A stretch of DNA of 64,000 nucleotides from Candidatus Cloacimonadota bacterium (lineage in GTDB: Bacteria > Cloacimonadota > Cloacimonadia > Cloacimonadales > WRIO01). The stretch spans positions 79,493 to 143,492 of the forward strand of contig WRLO01000001.1 of the NCBI GenBank assembly GCA_009777575.1, given 5' to 3'. A program made the translations under genes and the position numbers. The number at the start of each line of letters is the position of its first letter. Position 1 is the first letter of the stretch. Below the pieces are notes generated by a model that did not search any database, had not been told where the DNA came from, and was given only the letters and a program-made list of their open reading frames with translations. Below are positions 49,910 through 59,943 of this stretch, piece by piece.

Positions 49910-50113
49910 TCAACCACCAGCAAATATATGCATAATAGTAATTTCAGCTTTATCACATACATAATAACTATCAAAGTCTGATTGTTGGATTATATTCTCC
50001 CCATGTTTAACAATAATAATAGGGAAAGTATAATTCAAAATCTTAAGTATTTCAGAAATAGATATTTTATCAACATTAAACTCGTGATTTATGTTATTAA
50101 TCTTTAAATTCAT
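49910..50113 (-). CDS. ThiS/MoaD-like small sulfur-carrier protein
   Basis: 67 aa MNLKINNINHEFNVDKISISEILKILNYTFPIIIVKHGENIIQQSDFDSYYVCDKAEITIMHIFAGG, C-terminal Gly-Gly; start moved to 50113. Confidence 0.75.
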   Translation of the reverse strand: MNLKINNINHEFNVDKISISEILKILNYTFPIIIVKHGENIIQQSDFDSYYVCDKAEITIMHIFAGG

Positions 50114-50355
50114 AAATCCTCCAAATGCCAAAAAATTTAAATAGCATTTTTTGTAAAGTTGTTTTTTGAAAATAAAACTTGACAAATTGAGTTCAATAAT
50201 TTTTTTGGTGGAAGAGAGAGAAAAAAACTGGAAAATGATTTCAAATTCCCCCCCTAAATGTGTGGGGAACATAGCATAAGCCATAGCAATGTGTAAGGTA
50301 AAATATAATTAATATATTTTTTGGAGAGGGGTAAAAAAAGCCAGGAGGTAAACAA

Positions 50356-51207
50356 ATGGATAAAACAAAGGGTGGCTACATAGCAGGAACGGTTTCTATA
50401 CTCATCAATAGCTTGTTATTTATCGCAAAAATGTGGGTTTCAGTTATTACAGGCTCTATTGCGTTAGCAGCTGATGCGTGGCATACATTATCGGATTCTT
50501 TAAGCTCAGTCATAGTAGTTATAGCATCAAAATTGTCTTCCCGCAAAGCAGATAAAGAGCATCCATTTGGTCATGGTCGTTGGGAACACATAGCCTCACT
50601 AACTATTGCGATGTTTTTAGGAATAATAGCATTTGATTTCATAAAAAATTCTATAACTCGATTTAACAATGAGAAAACCATAATTTATGGATTTAGCGCA
50701 ATTATTGTCACAATAGTTTCAATAATAGTGAAGGAATCTTTGACTCAATACTCATTTTATATAGGCAGAAAAACAGGTAATTCGAGTGTTATGGCAGATG
50801 GTTGGCATCATCGCTCGGATGCATTATCTTCAGTTATAGTTTTAGTGGGTATATTATTTGCCAAAAAGTTTTGGTGGATAGACAGCGTATTGGGCATCAT
50901 AATCGGTTTGATGATATTTTATGCAGTGTTTAAAATACTCAAAGAAGTAGTAACTAAACTTTTAGGTGAGGAACCATCCGAAAAACTAAAATCCGATATC
51001 ATGAATGAAATAAAAAATAAATATGGAAACGACTTAAAAGCACACCATTTCCATATTCATGACTATATAGTCCACAAAGAAATGACCTTTCATATAAGAT
51101 TAGATAAGGAAATGACAATAGAGCAAGGGCATAAAATCGCGACAGAAATTGAAAATATTATTAAGGATAAATATGAGATCGTAGCAACTACTCATATAGA
51201 GCATTAA
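50356..51207 (+). CDS. Cation diffusion facilitator family transporter
   Basis: ALAADAWHTLSDSLSSVIVVIASKLSSRKADKEHPFGHGRWEHIASL..., ADGWHHRSDALSS. Confidence 0.93.
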   Translation: MDKTKGGYIAGTVSILINSLLFIAKMWVSVITGSIALAADAWHTLSDSLSSVIVVIASKLSSRKADKEHPFGHGRWEHIASLTIAMFLGIIAFDFIKNSITRFNNEKTIIYGFSAIIVTIVSIIVKESLTQYSFYIGRKTGNSSVMADGWHHRSDALSSVIVLVGILFAKKFWWIDSVLGIIIGLMIFYAVFKILKEVVTKLLGEEPSEKLKSDIMNEIKNKYGNDLKAHHFHIHDYIVHKEMTFHIRLDKEMTIEQGHKIATEIENIIKDKYEIVATTHIEH

Positions 51208-51303
51208 AAAAAGATAGAAAAGACAAAAACAACTTTACTATTGACAAATTATGCTTCTTTTTTTTATTGTCACCCAATAATAATTTATAAGGATAATAAA
51301 ATT

Positions 51304-51741
51304 ATGTCAAAACTTAATGATCAGTCCTCAATAAAAGAGATATACTCTTATATCTCAGAAAATCAATATGTTTATTTTGCAACAACACTTGATTTACAAC
51401 CTAAAATACGAACAATGGTATTATTTTTTTACAAAGGAAGATTTTTCTTTGTAACCTTTACAAATGATTCAAAGGTAGCTCAAATAAAGAGTAATAAACT
51501 CTGTGAAGTATTGTTACCTATACAAGATGAAATCGGTAATAAAGGTCATATAAAGATGACTGGCAAAGCGAAGATATGCTCTGATCCTGATGCAAGGCAA
51601 GATGCTGAATATTATTGTTATTTCTTTGACCAATATTATGATGGTGCCGATGACCCTGATTTCTGTTTAATTGAGCTTGACTTTGAGTTTTATGAAATAA
51701 TGAAACCTGGTGATAGTCATACAAAAAAATTTCATTCATAG
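51304..51741 (+). CDS. Pyridoxamine 5'-phosphate oxidase-like FMN-binding protein
   Basis: QYVYFATTLDLQPKIRTMVLFFYKGRFFFVTFTNDSKVAQIKSNKLCEV. Confidence 0.75.
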   Translation: MSKLNDQSSIKEIYSYISENQYVYFATTLDLQPKIRTMVLFFYKGRFFFVTFTNDSKVAQIKSNKLCEVLLPIQDEIGNKGHIKMTGKAKICSDPDARQDAEYYCYFFDQYYDGADDPDFCLIELDFEFYEIMKPGDSHTKKFHS

Positions 51742-52058
51742 ATTTTTATAAAATGATTTATTGGGTTTGATTATATTCGTCCGTAATAACTCGTCAATTG
51801 TCTCAAAAATTAAACCACAGATACTGAGAACACAGAGTAAAGTAGAGTTTTAAGGTAATAAATTAATATTGGCTTCATTTGCGTCAATTTCTATATCAAA
51901 CCATGCTGTCGAGATAGAAGAATAACTCTCATCATCAATTTCGGTCAGAAGAAGGTCTTTTTTTCTGAGATTAATCATTTTTTGAAAAATCAATTTTTCC
52001 TTTACAAAAAAGCTTAGTTAAAAATATTGGTTCAATACTTTTTTTAGAGGAGTAAAAA

Positions 52059-52418
52059 ATGTTGAGATGCATATTAAAGAGTAAAATTCATAGAGCAGTT
52101 ATTACTCAGACGGATTTGTATTATGTAGGCAGTATCACCATCGATAAGAATATGATGGATGCAGTCGGATTATTAGAGTATGAAAAGGTTGATATTTTTG
52201 ATATCCAGAATGGAAATCGTTTTGAAACTTATGTGATAGAAGGCGAGCGAGGTTCTGGAATCATTGGAATAAATGGAGCAGCTGCGAGATTAGTCCATTT
52301 AAATGATGAAGTGATAATAGTGTCCTACGCTCTACTAAATGAAGATGAAATATCAGAACATCAACCCAAAATCATCGTTGTAAAGGAAAATAACAAAGAT
52401 TTTGATATAGAGAATTGA
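52059..52418 (+). CDS. panD: Aspartate 1-decarboxylase
   Basis: MLRCILKSKIHRAVITQTDLYYVGSITIDKNMMDAVGL...NGNRFETYVIEGERGSGIIGINGAAARL. Confidence 0.96.
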   Translation: MLRCILKSKIHRAVITQTDLYYVGSITIDKNMMDAVGLLEYEKVDIFDIQNGNRFETYVIEGERGSGIIGINGAAARLVHLNDEVIIVSYALLNEDEISEHQPKIIVVKENNKDFDIEN

Positions 52419-52480
52419 ATAACTAATACAATCTTACATGAGAAAAATAATTTTTGAATATAAATAAAAGGATAAATCAA

Positions 52481-53446
52481 ATGGACACCACAAATGAATT
52501 ATTGCAGGTGATAAAAACCATTTCACAGATGAAGGTCTTAATTAAATCTTTGCAAAATAATTCAAAAATAGGATTTGTTCCGACAATGGGTTATTTACAT
52601 CAAGGGCATTTAAGTCTTGTTAAGAAGTCTTTGAAAGAGTGTGATGTTACAGTTGTGAGTATATATGTTAATCCTTTACAATTTGGTGTAAATGAAGATT
52701 TTGATAAATATCCAAGAAATCTTATAAATGATCTGTATCTTTTACAAGAGACATTAAAAAAAGAAAATAAATCTTACCAAGATAACCAACCAACAGAATT
52801 ATCAACAAAACAGATATCCAAAATAATCGTCTTTTGTCCTGATAATTCAGAAATTTTTCCAAAAGATTTTAACAGCTTTGTAGAAATTGGAATTTTAAGC
52901 GATTTATATTGCGGAAAAACAAGGCCGGGTCATTTTCGAGGTGTAGCTACAATCATACTAAAATTGCTGAATATAGTTCAACCAAATCTAATGTATATGG
53001 GAGAAAAAGATTTTCAGCAAGTTTTTATACTCGAAAAAATGATAAAAGATTTAAATTTTTCATCAAAGATAGTTCGTTGTCCCATAATCAGAGAGTCTGA
53101 TGGATTAGCTATGAGTTCTCGTAATGTATATTTAAAACATGAACCAATAGAAAAAAGAGCTTTTGATAAAAATGGATTTAGCGAAAGAAAAAGAGCAATA
53201 TGTTTATATAAATCTTTATTAATAGCTAAAAATTTTTATTATGAAAAAGTTTATGAAGTCGAATTTATCAAAAAATATATGAAAGAATTAATAATAGAAA
53301 ATAATGGAGAAATAGATTATATTGCTTTTATCAATGATAAAACATTTCAAGAGGTTGAATATATTGATGAGGATACAAGAATATTGCTTGCGGTTAAGAT
53401 TGGCAAGACAAGATTGATAGACAATATAAAAATGGTTTCCTCATAA
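52481..53446 (+). CDS. panC: Pantothenate synthetase
   Basis: GFVPTMGYLHQGHLSLVKKSLKECDVTVVSIYVNPLQFG, CGKTRPGHFRGVATIILKLLNIVQPNLMYMGEKDFQQ, SDGLAMSSRNVYL. Confidence 0.95.
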   Translation: MDTTNELLQVIKTISQMKVLIKSLQNNSKIGFVPTMGYLHQGHLSLVKKSLKECDVTVVSIYVNPLQFGVNEDFDKYPRNLINDLYLLQETLKKENKSYQDNQPTELSTKQISKIIVFCPDNSEIFPKDFNSFVEIGILSDLYCGKTRPGHFRGVATIILKLLNIVQPNLMYMGEKDFQQVFILEKMIKDLNFSSKIVRCPIIRESDGLAMSSRNVYLKHEPIEKRAFDKNGFSERKRAICLYKSLLIAKNFYYEKVYEVEFIKKYMKELIIENNGEIDYIAFINDKTFQEVEYIDEDTRILLAVKIGKTRLIDNIKMVSS

Positions 53447-53466
53447 GCTAAAATAAGGTAAAATAA

Positions 53467-54717
53467 ATGGGTATTGTAGTAAAGAAATTTGGTGGAACTT
53501 CAGTAGAATCCATAGATAAAATTGCCAAAATAGCAGAACACCTCGCCTTTGAGAAAGAAAAAGGAGATGATATAGTTGTGGTTGTTTCAGCTATGGGTAA
53601 AACTACAGATTCATTATTTAAATTAGCTTATGAAATCACTAAAACTCCCAATCAAAGAGAGATGGATATGCTCTTGACTGCTGGTGAAAGGATAACAATG
53701 GCGTTATTGTCATTGTCATTACAAAAATTAAATATTCAATCTATCTCATTTACAGGTTCACAGAGCGGTATCGTAACAGATAATACTCACGGCAATGCAA
53801 AGATATTAACAGTAAATGCTTTTCGTATATCAGAAGAATTACAAAAGGGTAGGATCGTTATAGTAGCAGGGTTTCAAGGTGTAAGCCTCGAAAAAGAAAT
53901 CACTACCTTAGGGCGTGGAGGTTCTGACACCACAGCTGTAGCTCTTGCGAGCTTTTTACAAGCAGATAGATGTGAGATATTTACAGATGTAGATGGAGTT
54001 TATAACGCGGATCCAAACATTATTTCAGAAGCAAAAAAAATAGATGAATTGAGCTTTGAAGAAATGCTTTATCTTTCTTGCACTGGAGCAAAGGTTTTAC
54101 ACTCAAGAGCAGTAGAATTTGCATATAAATATAAGATGCCGATTGAAGTGAAATCGCTCCTATCAACGCATTGTAGCGGCTTATCACATAAGTCTTTAGA
54201 TACCAGCGAGGAAAAATTGTCAGCCACAAGGCTTGCCCCTACGAAAGGCACGACAATCAAAGGAGAGAATAATATGGAAAATGTAGAGAAAACAATGATA
54301 AAAGCTATATCACAAAAAGAAAATATACGGATTTTTGATGTTATTATTTCTAATAAAGATATACCTATATTTAATACCGAAATATTTGATATCGATGTAT
54401 ACACAAGTGTTTCGGAACCATTTTGGATAAATAAAGCGAGAGTATTCATCGAGGAAAAGTATAATGAGAAATTTATAGAAGAATTATCAACCAATAATTT
54501 GACTTTTAATTTAGAAAATGATGAATTTACGGTAATAAATCTTTTAGGATATAGGATTAACAGAGACATAACTTTTTTAAGCAAGATGTATTCCTTTATA
54601 AAAAACAACTGTGAAAAACCAATCTCAATAAAAAATCAAGGTATTGGGGTTCAACTGATCATAGAGCAGACAGAAGCAAAAAAAGTAATAGAGTATTTAA
54701 ATAGGGAGTATTTATGA
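53467..54717 (+). CDS. lysC: Aspartate kinase
   Basis: VVKKFGGTSVESIDKI, LGRGGSDTTAVALASFLQADRCEIFTDVDGVYNADP. Confidence 0.93.
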   Translation: MGIVVKKFGGTSVESIDKIAKIAEHLAFEKEKGDDIVVVVSAMGKTTDSLFKLAYEITKTPNQREMDMLLTAGERITMALLSLSLQKLNIQSISFTGSQSGIVTDNTHGNAKILTVNAFRISEELQKGRIVIVAGFQGVSLEKEITTLGRGGSDTTAVALASFLQADRCEIFTDVDGVYNADPNIISEAKKIDELSFEEMLYLSCTGAKVLHSRAVEFAYKYKMPIEVKSLLSTHCSGLSHKSLDTSEEKLSATRLAPTKGTTIKGENNMENVEKTMIKAISQKENIRIFDVIISNKDIPIFNTEIFDIDVYTSVSEPFWINKARVFIEEKYNEKFIEELSTNNLTFNLENDEFTVINLLGYRINRDITFLSKMYSFIKNNCEKPISIKNQGIGVQLIIEQTEAKKVIEYLNREYL

Positions 54718-55082
54718 AAAATAAAGTATTGATAATAGACGATGAAGAGGTAATCTGCGAGGTCGCTCAAGAAATGTTAGAGCTTATTGATGTTGAGGCA
54801 TTCATCGCTATGAATAAAAAAGAGGCTATGAGCTGTTTTCAAGAAAATCAACATGAAATAGCATTAGCTATACTTGACTACAATTTACCTGATACAAATG
54901 GTGTAGATATCCTAAATGAGCTTTTCAAAATAAACAAAGATTTTATCCCAATCCTTGCTACAGGGATGTATGTAAAGTCAGATATACCAAAGTATCAAGC
55001 TATGGGTTTTCAAGAAGTCATAGATAAACCTTATGGTCTCAATGTATTAAAAGACATAAAAAGCAAATATTTAAAGGAATAA
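54714..55082 (+). CDS. Single-domain response regulator receiver protein
   Basis: VLIIDDEEVICEVAQEMLE...LAILDYNLPDTNGVDILNEL; overlaps lysC by 4 nt. Confidence 0.88.
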   Translation: MKNKVLIIDDEEVICEVAQEMLELIDVEAFIAMNKKEAMSCFQENQHEIALAILDYNLPDTNGVDILNELFKINKDFIPILATGMYVKSDIPKYQAMGFQEVIDKPYGLNVLKDIKSKYLKE

Positions 55083-55085
55083 AAA

Positions 55086-56852
55086 ATGAATAAATATATA
55101 ATAACAAGTGCCTTACCTTATGCAAATGGCAAACTTCATGTCGGTCATCTTGCTGGAGCTTATTTACCAGCTGATATTTACACAAGATTTTTGAAACTCT
55201 GCGGAGAAGATGTAATTTATATCTGCGGAACAGACGAGCATGGAGCACCTATTTCAATTAAGGCAGAAGCTGAAGGAAAAAGCCCTCAAGAAATAGTAGA
55301 TTTTTATCACAAAAGCATAAAAGAGAGTTTTGATGCAGTTTTTATCGAATTTGACAATTTTTCAGGGACTTCGAGACCTCAACACCATCAGCTTTCTCAA
55401 GAGTTCTTTTTAAACCTATTGAAAAATAATAAGATAAATACTCATCTAACAAAACAAGCCTATTGTGAGCATGATAAAAGATTTTTACCAGATAGATATG
55501 TCGAAGGGGAATGTCACCATTGCCATAGTCAAGGTGCAAGAGGTGACCAATGTGATGCCTGTGGAAAGCTCATTGATGCAAATCTATTGATAAACCCTAT
55601 CTGTAAAATATGCGGAAATACTCCGATCATAAAAGATACTACTCATTGGTTTCTCGATCTACCAGCCTTTTCTGACCAGCTCAAAATATGGCTCGAAACT
55701 AAAGAAAATTGGAAAGACAATGTTAAAAATTTTATACTTGGCTGGATAGAAGAGGGACTCATCGAAAGATCAATCACGAGGGACATAGACTGGGGAGTGC
55801 CAGTTCCACTAAAAGAAGCAGAGAGCAAGGTTTTGTATGTGTGGTTTGACGCTCCGATAGGGTATATATCATCGACTATTGAGTGGGCAGAGAAAATGAA
55901 TAAAATAGAATCCCCCTCTCTTGAATTGGGTAAATCTGAAAAAAAATGGCAGGATTATTGGTTGGATAAAGATACAAGACTAGTCCATTTTATTGGGAAA
56001 GATAATATCCCCTTTCATGCAATTATATGGCCTGCCTTGCTAATGGGACAAGAAAAAGAATATACAATGCCTTGGGATATACCAGCAAACGAGTATTTGA
56101 CTCTCGAAGGGGAGAAAATATCTACTAGCAGAGACTGGGCTATCTGGGTAGAAGATTTTGTTAAAGACTTTGATGGTGAACTTTTGAGGTTCGTTCTTGC
56201 TGCAAATGCTCCAGAAACTAAAGATGCAGATTTTTCATGGAAGGATTTTCAAAATCTTGTGAACAATTCTCTCGCCAATGTGCTTGGGAATCTTGCAAAT
56301 AGGGTTTTTGCTTTTGCTAAAAAGAATTTTGATGGTGTTTTGAGATTTCCTGTTTACGATTCATCAAGCCAATCGGAGATTGGATTTACACAATGGAGTG
56401 AGTTTGTAGATGAAATACATACAGCTTATGCTGAATTCAAAGTCAGAAAAGCTATAAAACTCACCATTGATCTCGCAAGAGAAGGTAATAAATATTTCGA
56501 TGAACAAAAGCCTTGGGTAGTAGTTAAAGAAAACCCGAAACAAGCAGAAGAAATATTATTTCATTGTGCTGAACTTCTCAGAATCATCAGCATTGTTTTT
56601 TATCCTATCATGCCTAAAAGTATGCTCAAAATGAGAGAGATGATGAATCTTTGCCTTCCTTTACAAGAGGGAATTAAGGGGGGATTAAGAGTAATAGCGG
56701 GAAGTAGTACGAACCATCCATTGTTATGGTCAGAAATTCAAAACACACCTGAACAGTATATAATTGGTGATTTCGAACCACTCTACAAAAAGATAGATGA
56801 CAAAGAGATAGAAACACAGATAAAACACCTTTATGAAAAATCTAAAGTATAA
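55086..56852 (+). CDS. metG: Methionine-tRNA ligase
   Basis: ITSALPYANGKLHVGHLAGAYLPADIY, four-Cys zinc knuckle region, KISTSRDWAIWV (KMSKS-like). Confidence 0.95.
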   Translation: MNKYIITSALPYANGKLHVGHLAGAYLPADIYTRFLKLCGEDVIYICGTDEHGAPISIKAEAEGKSPQEIVDFYHKSIKESFDAVFIEFDNFSGTSRPQHHQLSQEFFLNLLKNNKINTHLTKQAYCEHDKRFLPDRYVEGECHHCHSQGARGDQCDACGKLIDANLLINPICKICGNTPIIKDTTHWFLDLPAFSDQLKIWLETKENWKDNVKNFILGWIEEGLIERSITRDIDWGVPVPLKEAESKVLYVWFDAPIGYISSTIEWAEKMNKIESPSLELGKSEKKWQDYWLDKDTRLVHFIGKDNIPFHAIIWPALLMGQEKEYTMPWDIPANEYLTLEGEKISTSRDWAIWVEDFVKDFDGELLRFVLAANAPETKDADFSWKDFQNLVNNSLANVLGNLANRVFAFAKKNFDGVLRFPVYDSSSQSEIGFTQWSEFVDEIHTAYAEFKVRKAIKLTIDLAREGNKYFDEQKPWVVVKENPKQAEEILFHCAELLRIISIVFYPIMPKSMLKMREMMNLCLPLQEGIKGGLRVIAGSSTNHPLLWSEIQNTPEQYIIGDFEPLYKKIDDKEIETQIKHLYEKSKV

Positions 56853-56962
56853 GAATAGAAGTAACTACAGATAAATCGAAGAGATTATTAGATTTGAATT
56901 TGGATGTGAGCAAAGCTTTTCATAAAACGATAAATATAAATAATATTAAGATAAGAAACTTT

Positions 56963-57259
56963 ATGAATTGTCCTAAAATTGACCGAATAGAAGAAATAAT
57001 TGCACAGATTTATAGAGCTATCAAAGCTAAATACAACCAAGCATTTAGTATCTCTCTAGCAGCTTCTTGTGCTATAGCTGTTATTTATCTTATGAGAACT
57101 GGTTATCTTGTTGTCATAAATGTTTCAGGATCAGAGAGAGACCTAAAAGTGAACTTTGTTGTATTTTCTTTTCTTCTCGGGTTCTTTATTGGTAGTGTTG
57201 TTATTCCAGCTTTTCTTGCGTTATGCGGTTTTCTCTTCAAGCAATCGAAGAAATTGTGA
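56963..57259 (+). CDS. Small membrane protein of unknown function
   Basis: Two predicted TM segments; start placed at 56963. Confidence 0.5.
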   Translation: MNCPKIDRIEEIIAQIYRAIKAKYNQAFSISLAASCAIAVIYLMRTGYLVVINVSGSERDLKVNFVVFSFLLGFFIGSVVIPAFLALCGFLFKQSKKL

Positions 57260-57345
57260 TGTTTGCAATAAAGGAGGTAGGATTGATTTTTGGAATAATA
57301 AAATATCCAGTTATAATAGCAATTTTTGAAAGAATAGGAAAAAGT

Positions 57346-58527
57346 ATGAAAAAAAAACTTATATTTATCTCTTTTTTAATTTTTATTATTTCAATATACT
57401 CAAATAGCGGTATAATAATAGAAGTTCATATTGCTGACAATGTTCAGCAGACAATAACAACAGAAAGCTCGTTGTTTTACATCCAATCAGGAGATTTGAT
57501 TGAGTCGATAGAAACAAATACTATATTAGTAAAATCATCTAATAGAGTCATATCTATAAATGATAAAGAGTATGGAGAAATAGTTTATGTTTATGCGGAA
57601 AACAATTTGAGTTTGAATAACAATTCATATTTGGGTGAATTTAAGCTATTATTAACTCAAAACAATCAAGTGAGGGTCATAAATCGCCTAAATCTTGAAG
57701 ACTATGTCGCAGGAGTTATCGTAGCAGAAATAGGTGGAAACGCACCAGTTGAAGCCTTAAAAGCCCAAGCAGTAGCCACAAGAACTATCTCTGTCAGGCA
57801 TATAAGGAACGGCAGACATAGAGCAGATGGATACGATTTGTGTAGTAATACACATTGTCAGGTTTATCGTGGTCTGACAGGGCAAACTCCTCTTTCACTT
57901 CAAACTGTTCATGATACAGCAAGTATGATACTTTTATCTGAAATTCAAACACCTTCAATTTGGTCTGGAGATATTGAAACAGTAGTAGAACTAATGTCAG
58001 AAAATACAGAGGCTATAGAAGCGGTTTATTCCTCTCATTGCGGTGGTATTAGTGAAAATTCTGGTGATTTATGGGTAACACAGCATAGTTATTTGAGTTC
58101 AAAAATTGATAACTATTGTATACACATAGATTTAATGCCGAGTTGGAGTCGAAGACATATAAATTGGGAACGAGATTTTACTATTCAAGAGCTTGAAAAC
58201 ATGTTTTCAATCAGAAATATATCAGAGATTTCAATCAATGTAATAAATTCCTCCATGAGAATAGAAGAAGTTTTAATAAAATCCTCTTCAAATGATGTCC
58301 TGATAACAGGACAATATGAGCTAAGAAATAGATTTGACCTACCATCGAGTCTCTTTTTTATTCAAAGAGAGGGGGAAAAAGTAAAATTTATTGGCAATGG
58401 ACATGGACACGGGGTGGGTATGTGCCAAATAGGCTCTATTGTAAGAGCTTTACAAGGACATGACTTTAAAGATATACTAAGTTTTTATTATGAAGGCGTT
58501 AATATTGGAGTTTTGAAGACAGATTGA
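57346..58527 (+). CDS. SpoIID/LytB domain protein
   Basis: LNLEDYVAGVIVAEIGGNAPVEALKAQAVATRTISVRHI, YSSHCGGISENSGDLW, GHGHGVGMCQIGS. Confidence 0.92.
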   Translation: MKKKLIFISFLIFIISIYSNSGIIIEVHIADNVQQTITTESSLFYIQSGDLIESIETNTILVKSSNRVISINDKEYGEIVYVYAENNLSLNNNSYLGEFKLLLTQNNQVRVINRLNLEDYVAGVIVAEIGGNAPVEALKAQAVATRTISVRHIRNGRHRADGYDLCSNTHCQVYRGLTGQTPLSLQTVHDTASMILLSEIQTPSIWSGDIETVVELMSENTEAIEAVYSSHCGGISENSGDLWVTQHSYLSSKIDNYCIHIDLMPSWSRRHINWERDFTIQELENMFSIRNISEISINVINSSMRIEEVLIKSSSNDVLITGQYELRNRFDLPSSLFFIQREGEKVKFIGNGHGHGVGMCQIGSIVRALQGHDFKDILSFYYEGVNIGVLKTD

Positions 58528-58634
58528 GCATCTGAAATAAAACAAAGATAGGTTTATTTAAAAGTTATGGCAGAAAAAAAGAATAACAGTCTCTTAAAAA
58601 CGAGATGATATCAGATATTAAAAGAAAAAAATAT

Positions 58635-59933
58635 ATGAAATTTATAATAGAAACATACGGTTGTCAAATGAATGTAGCAGACAGCGAATTGATTGTATCG
58701 ATATTGAATAATGCTGGTTTGACACATACAGAAAATATAGATGATGCCCAAATAATCATCTTTAATACATGTTCAGTCCGAGAAAATGCAGAAAAAAGGG
58801 TTATAGGCAGGATTACGAGCGAAGTCTCTCGAAAAAGCCACCAAAATAATTTACTTGTAGGCATAGTCGGATGTATGGCTCAAAGGCTCGGAGAAGAGTT
58901 AAAAAAGATAAATAAAAAAATTGATTTTGTGGTAGGAGTAGACCAATACTCTTTATTACCTGAAATAATAGAAGATTGCCTAAACAATAACGATTTTATA
59001 TCAAAAACTACCCTAAATCAAGCAGAAATCTATAATGACCTTTATCCTACTCGGTCAAACCCTTTAAATGCATTTATCACTATTATGAGAGGTTGTAACA
59101 ATTTTTGCACTTATTGTATTGTCCCTTTTACAAGAGGGAGAGAGAGAAGTCGCCCTATAAAAGAGATACTTTCTGAGATAGAGCTTGCAGGACAAAACAA
59201 ATCATTTGAGGTCACACTTTTAGGGCAAAATGTTAATTCTTATTCCTTTGAAAACAATGATTTTCCTGATTTATTACAAAAAGCAAATGAGATAGATAGT
59301 ATCCGCAGAATCAGATTTGTCACCTCCCATCCCAAAGATCTTTCAGATAAACTTATTGAGACAATGGCTACTTACGAAAAGGTTTGTGAGCATATACATC
59401 TACCGCTACAATCTGGAAATAACGAAATTTTAAATAAAATGAATAGAAAATACACTGCTGAACATTACCTAAATTTGATAAATAAATTAAGAAAAGCTAT
59501 GCCAGATATAGCAATAACTACCGATGTAATCGCAGGTTTTCCTAGCGAAACAGAAGAGCAATATCTCGATACTTTAAACATCATGAAAGAGATACAATTT
59601 GATTTTGCTTATATGTTTAAATATTCAGAGAGAACAGGGACAAAGGCAGCAGATTTTGAAGACTCTATCCCTGAAACTACTCGTTTGTATAGACTACAAA
59701 ACCTCATCGACCAACAGACAGAAATCACTACTGCAAAATACAAGAAAAAGATAGGTAGTATCCAAGAAGTCTATGTAGAATGTAAAAGTAAAAGGAACTC
59801 AAATGAAATGTCTGGTAAAACAAGAGATTTTAAAATAACGGTTTTTGATGGTAATGAAAGTCTAATTAATCAGTTTGTAAAAGTGAAGATTGTGGATGCA
59901 GTAGGGTGGACTTTGAAAGGAATTAAGAATTGA
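58635..59933 (+). CDS. miaB: tRNA-2-methylthio-N6-dimethylallyladenosine synthase
   Basis: IETYGCQMNVADSELI..., FITIMRGCNNFCTYCIVPFTRGRERSRP, TTDVIAGFPSETEEQ. Confidence 0.95.
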   Translation: MKFIIETYGCQMNVADSELIVSILNNAGLTHTENIDDAQIIIFNTCSVRENAEKRVIGRITSEVSRKSHQNNLLVGIVGCMAQRLGEELKKINKKIDFVVGVDQYSLLPEIIEDCLNNNDFISKTTLNQAEIYNDLYPTRSNPLNAFITIMRGCNNFCTYCIVPFTRGRERSRPIKEILSEIELAGQNKSFEVTLLGQNVNSYSFENNDFPDLLQKANEIDSIRRIRFVTSHPKDLSDKLIETMATYEKVCEHIHLPLQSGNNEILNKMNRKYTAEHYLNLINKLRKAMPDIAITTDVIAGFPSETEEQYLDTLNIMKEIQFDFAYMFKYSERTGTKAADFEDSIPETTRLYRLQNLIDQQTEITTAKYKKKIGSIQEVYVECKSKRNSNEMSGKTRDFKITVFDGNESLINQFVKVKIVDAVGWTLKGIKN

Positions 59934-59943
59934 GGATAATAAT

